Of a stretch of 6,428 nucleotides of DNA, positions 5,992 through 6,428 are shown piece by piece. The DNA comes from Methylococcales bacterium (GTDB taxonomy: Bacteria; Pseudomonadota; Gammaproteobacteria; Methylococcales; UBA1147). Within the stretch, counting starts at the first letter, position 1. The number at the start of each line of letters is the position of its first letter. Below the pieces are notes generated by a model. The model was not told the origin of the DNA and did no database searches. It saw only the letters and a program-made list of their open reading frames with translations. The DNA lies in contig JANXGZ010000006.1 in the NCBI GenBank assembly GCA_024958995.1, positions 1-6,428 of the forward strand, read 5' to 3'. A program made the position numbers and the translations under genes.

Positions 5992-6011
5992 CCAGTTCGA
6001 TATCGAACTGG
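5992..6011. promoter_or_regulatory. Perfect 20-bp palindrome in the hflX-hflK gap
   Basis: CCAGTTCGAT (5992-6001) is followed directly by its exact reverse complement (6002-6011); the bases just outside do not pair. As RNA it could form an 8-bp stem with an ATAU-type loop, but no real T-run follows on the minus strand (only TTTG). As DNA it looks like an operator for a dimeric regulator. I do not recognise the regulator. A perfect 20-bp palindrome is not expected by chance in a window of this size. Confidence 0.6.
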
Positions 6012-6040
6012 GCGTGGTGCCATATGCAGTTTCAGCGGAC

Positions 6041-6065
6041 ATAATAAACCCGATGGGAATCGGGT
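6041..6065 (-). terminator. Likely terminator after hflX
   Basis: A 7-bp stem ACCCGAT/ATCGGGT (6048-6065) with a 4-base loop is followed on the minus strand by TTATTAT, giving an interrupted U-tract. It lies about 80 bases after the hflX stop. The short stem and broken U-tract make it weaker than the one after hflC. It would partly separate hflX from hflKC. Confidence 0.45.
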
Positions 6066-6146
6066 ATAAGTGCCAAAAGCTCCGCTAGAGAACAGAAAAG
6101 CTCACTTGCCCCCCCGTGTCAACGTAACCATTGAAAGGTTAACGCT

Positions 6147-6428
6147 TCAACCGCAGACGGTCTCCAACTCGAGTCCCTTCAGGATGCCGAGATCCTTTTT
6201 CTGTATTTCCACTTCCATCTCCCAGCCCCCAGTTTCTGTTACTTCGTCCCGCAATACCCATGCATGTCTGAAGAGTTCTGAACGGATCGCTCCATGCTTC
6301 GGCAACAGATAGAGACAACGCCTGACGCGGTCAACCCTGAGTCTTTCCGAGAGTGCCTTACGGAGATCGTCAAGGCCCTTACCATTGCGCGCCGAAACGC
6401 GGACTTTTAACGGCACACCGTTGCAGTC
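6147..6428 (-). CDS. hflX: GTPase HflX, C-terminal fragment (runs off the window)
   Basis: HflX is a ribosome-associated GTPase of the Obg-HflX group that splits ribosomes stalled under stress. Only the last 93 codons are present. The open frame continues to base 6428. The fragment begins with the end of the GTP-binding domain: VRVSARNGKGLDDLRKAL contains the SA(x)NGxG element (G5-like) and the helix after it. The rest is the C-terminal region, predicted beta-rich, ending in ETVCG before TGA at 6147. The G1-G4 motifs lie outside the window. Identification rests on this C-terminal resemblance and on the position directly upstream of hflK, its conserved neighbour. A seven-base G-run occurs on the minus strand 32 bases after the stop (6109-6115), outside the coding frame. 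Confidence 0.88.
   Translation of the reverse strand, partial: DCNGVPLKVRVSARNGKGLDDLRKALSERLRVDRVRRCLYLLPKHGAIRSELFRHAWVLRDEVTETGGWEMEVEIQKKDLGILKGLELETVCG

Noticed and set aside
5854..6042. 62-codon minus-strand ORF in the hflX-hflK gap
   Set aside because: It has no ribosome site before its ATG, contains the palindrome, and gives a peptide without a clear membrane segment or domain. Only its internal ATG at 5922 has a good ribosome site, and that is listed separately at low confidence.
5992..6065. Palindrome and hairpin as ends of an insertion sequence or attachment site
   Set aside because: There is no transposase or integrase, no paired terminal repeat and no target duplication in the gap. 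The hairpin is better explained as a terminator and the palindrome as an operator.
6109..6115. Seven-base G-run on the minus strand as a phase-variation tract
   Set aside because: It lies after the hflX stop and not within any supported frame, so slippage would change no known protein.

Overview
The window comes from a gammaproteobacterium outside the enterics. All protein genes lie on the minus strand, in the order hflX (C-terminus only), hflK, hflC, hisZ, purA, rnr (N-terminus only). This is the well-known gammaproteobacterial hflX-hflK-hflC-(hisZ)-purA-rnr neighbourhood. The presence of hisZ points to a lineage that uses the short-form HisG plus HisZ, as pseudomonads and many environmental gammaproteobacteria do; enterics lack it. 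I cannot name a genus. Base composition is moderate, and the coding regions show no obvious sign of foreign origin.

Layout, in the direction of minus-strand transcription: the C-terminal part of the ribosome-associated GTPase HflX (6147-6428) is followed by a 547-base gap (5600-6146) with no large gene. The gap holds a likely terminator, a perfect 20-bp palindrome, a possible promoter and a candidate 57-codon membrane-protein ORF just before hflK. hflK and hflC overlap by four bases and form one translational unit. A strong intrinsic terminator follows hflC, in the place where many relatives carry a small DUF2065 (yjeT) gene, which is missing here. Then come hisZ, a 300-base regulatory gap with a 9-12-9 inverted repeat and AT-rich DNA, and purA. 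Next is a tRNA-Leu(CAG) gene on the plus strand, opposite to everything else, with a near-consensus promoter. Last is the start of rnr, divergent from the tRNA.

The genes are mostly housekeeping. HflK and HflC form the inner-membrane SPFH complex that modulates the FtsH protease. HflX rescues or splits stalled ribosomes. HisZ is the regulatory subunit of the first histidine-pathway enzyme. PurA commits IMP to AMP synthesis. RNase R degrades structured RNA. I see no mobile element, CRISPR array or defence system. The least ordinary parts are the widened hflX-hflK gap with its small ORFs and palindrome, the opposite-strand tRNA without clear terminators around it, and the short tandem repeats in the hflK N-terminal coding region.
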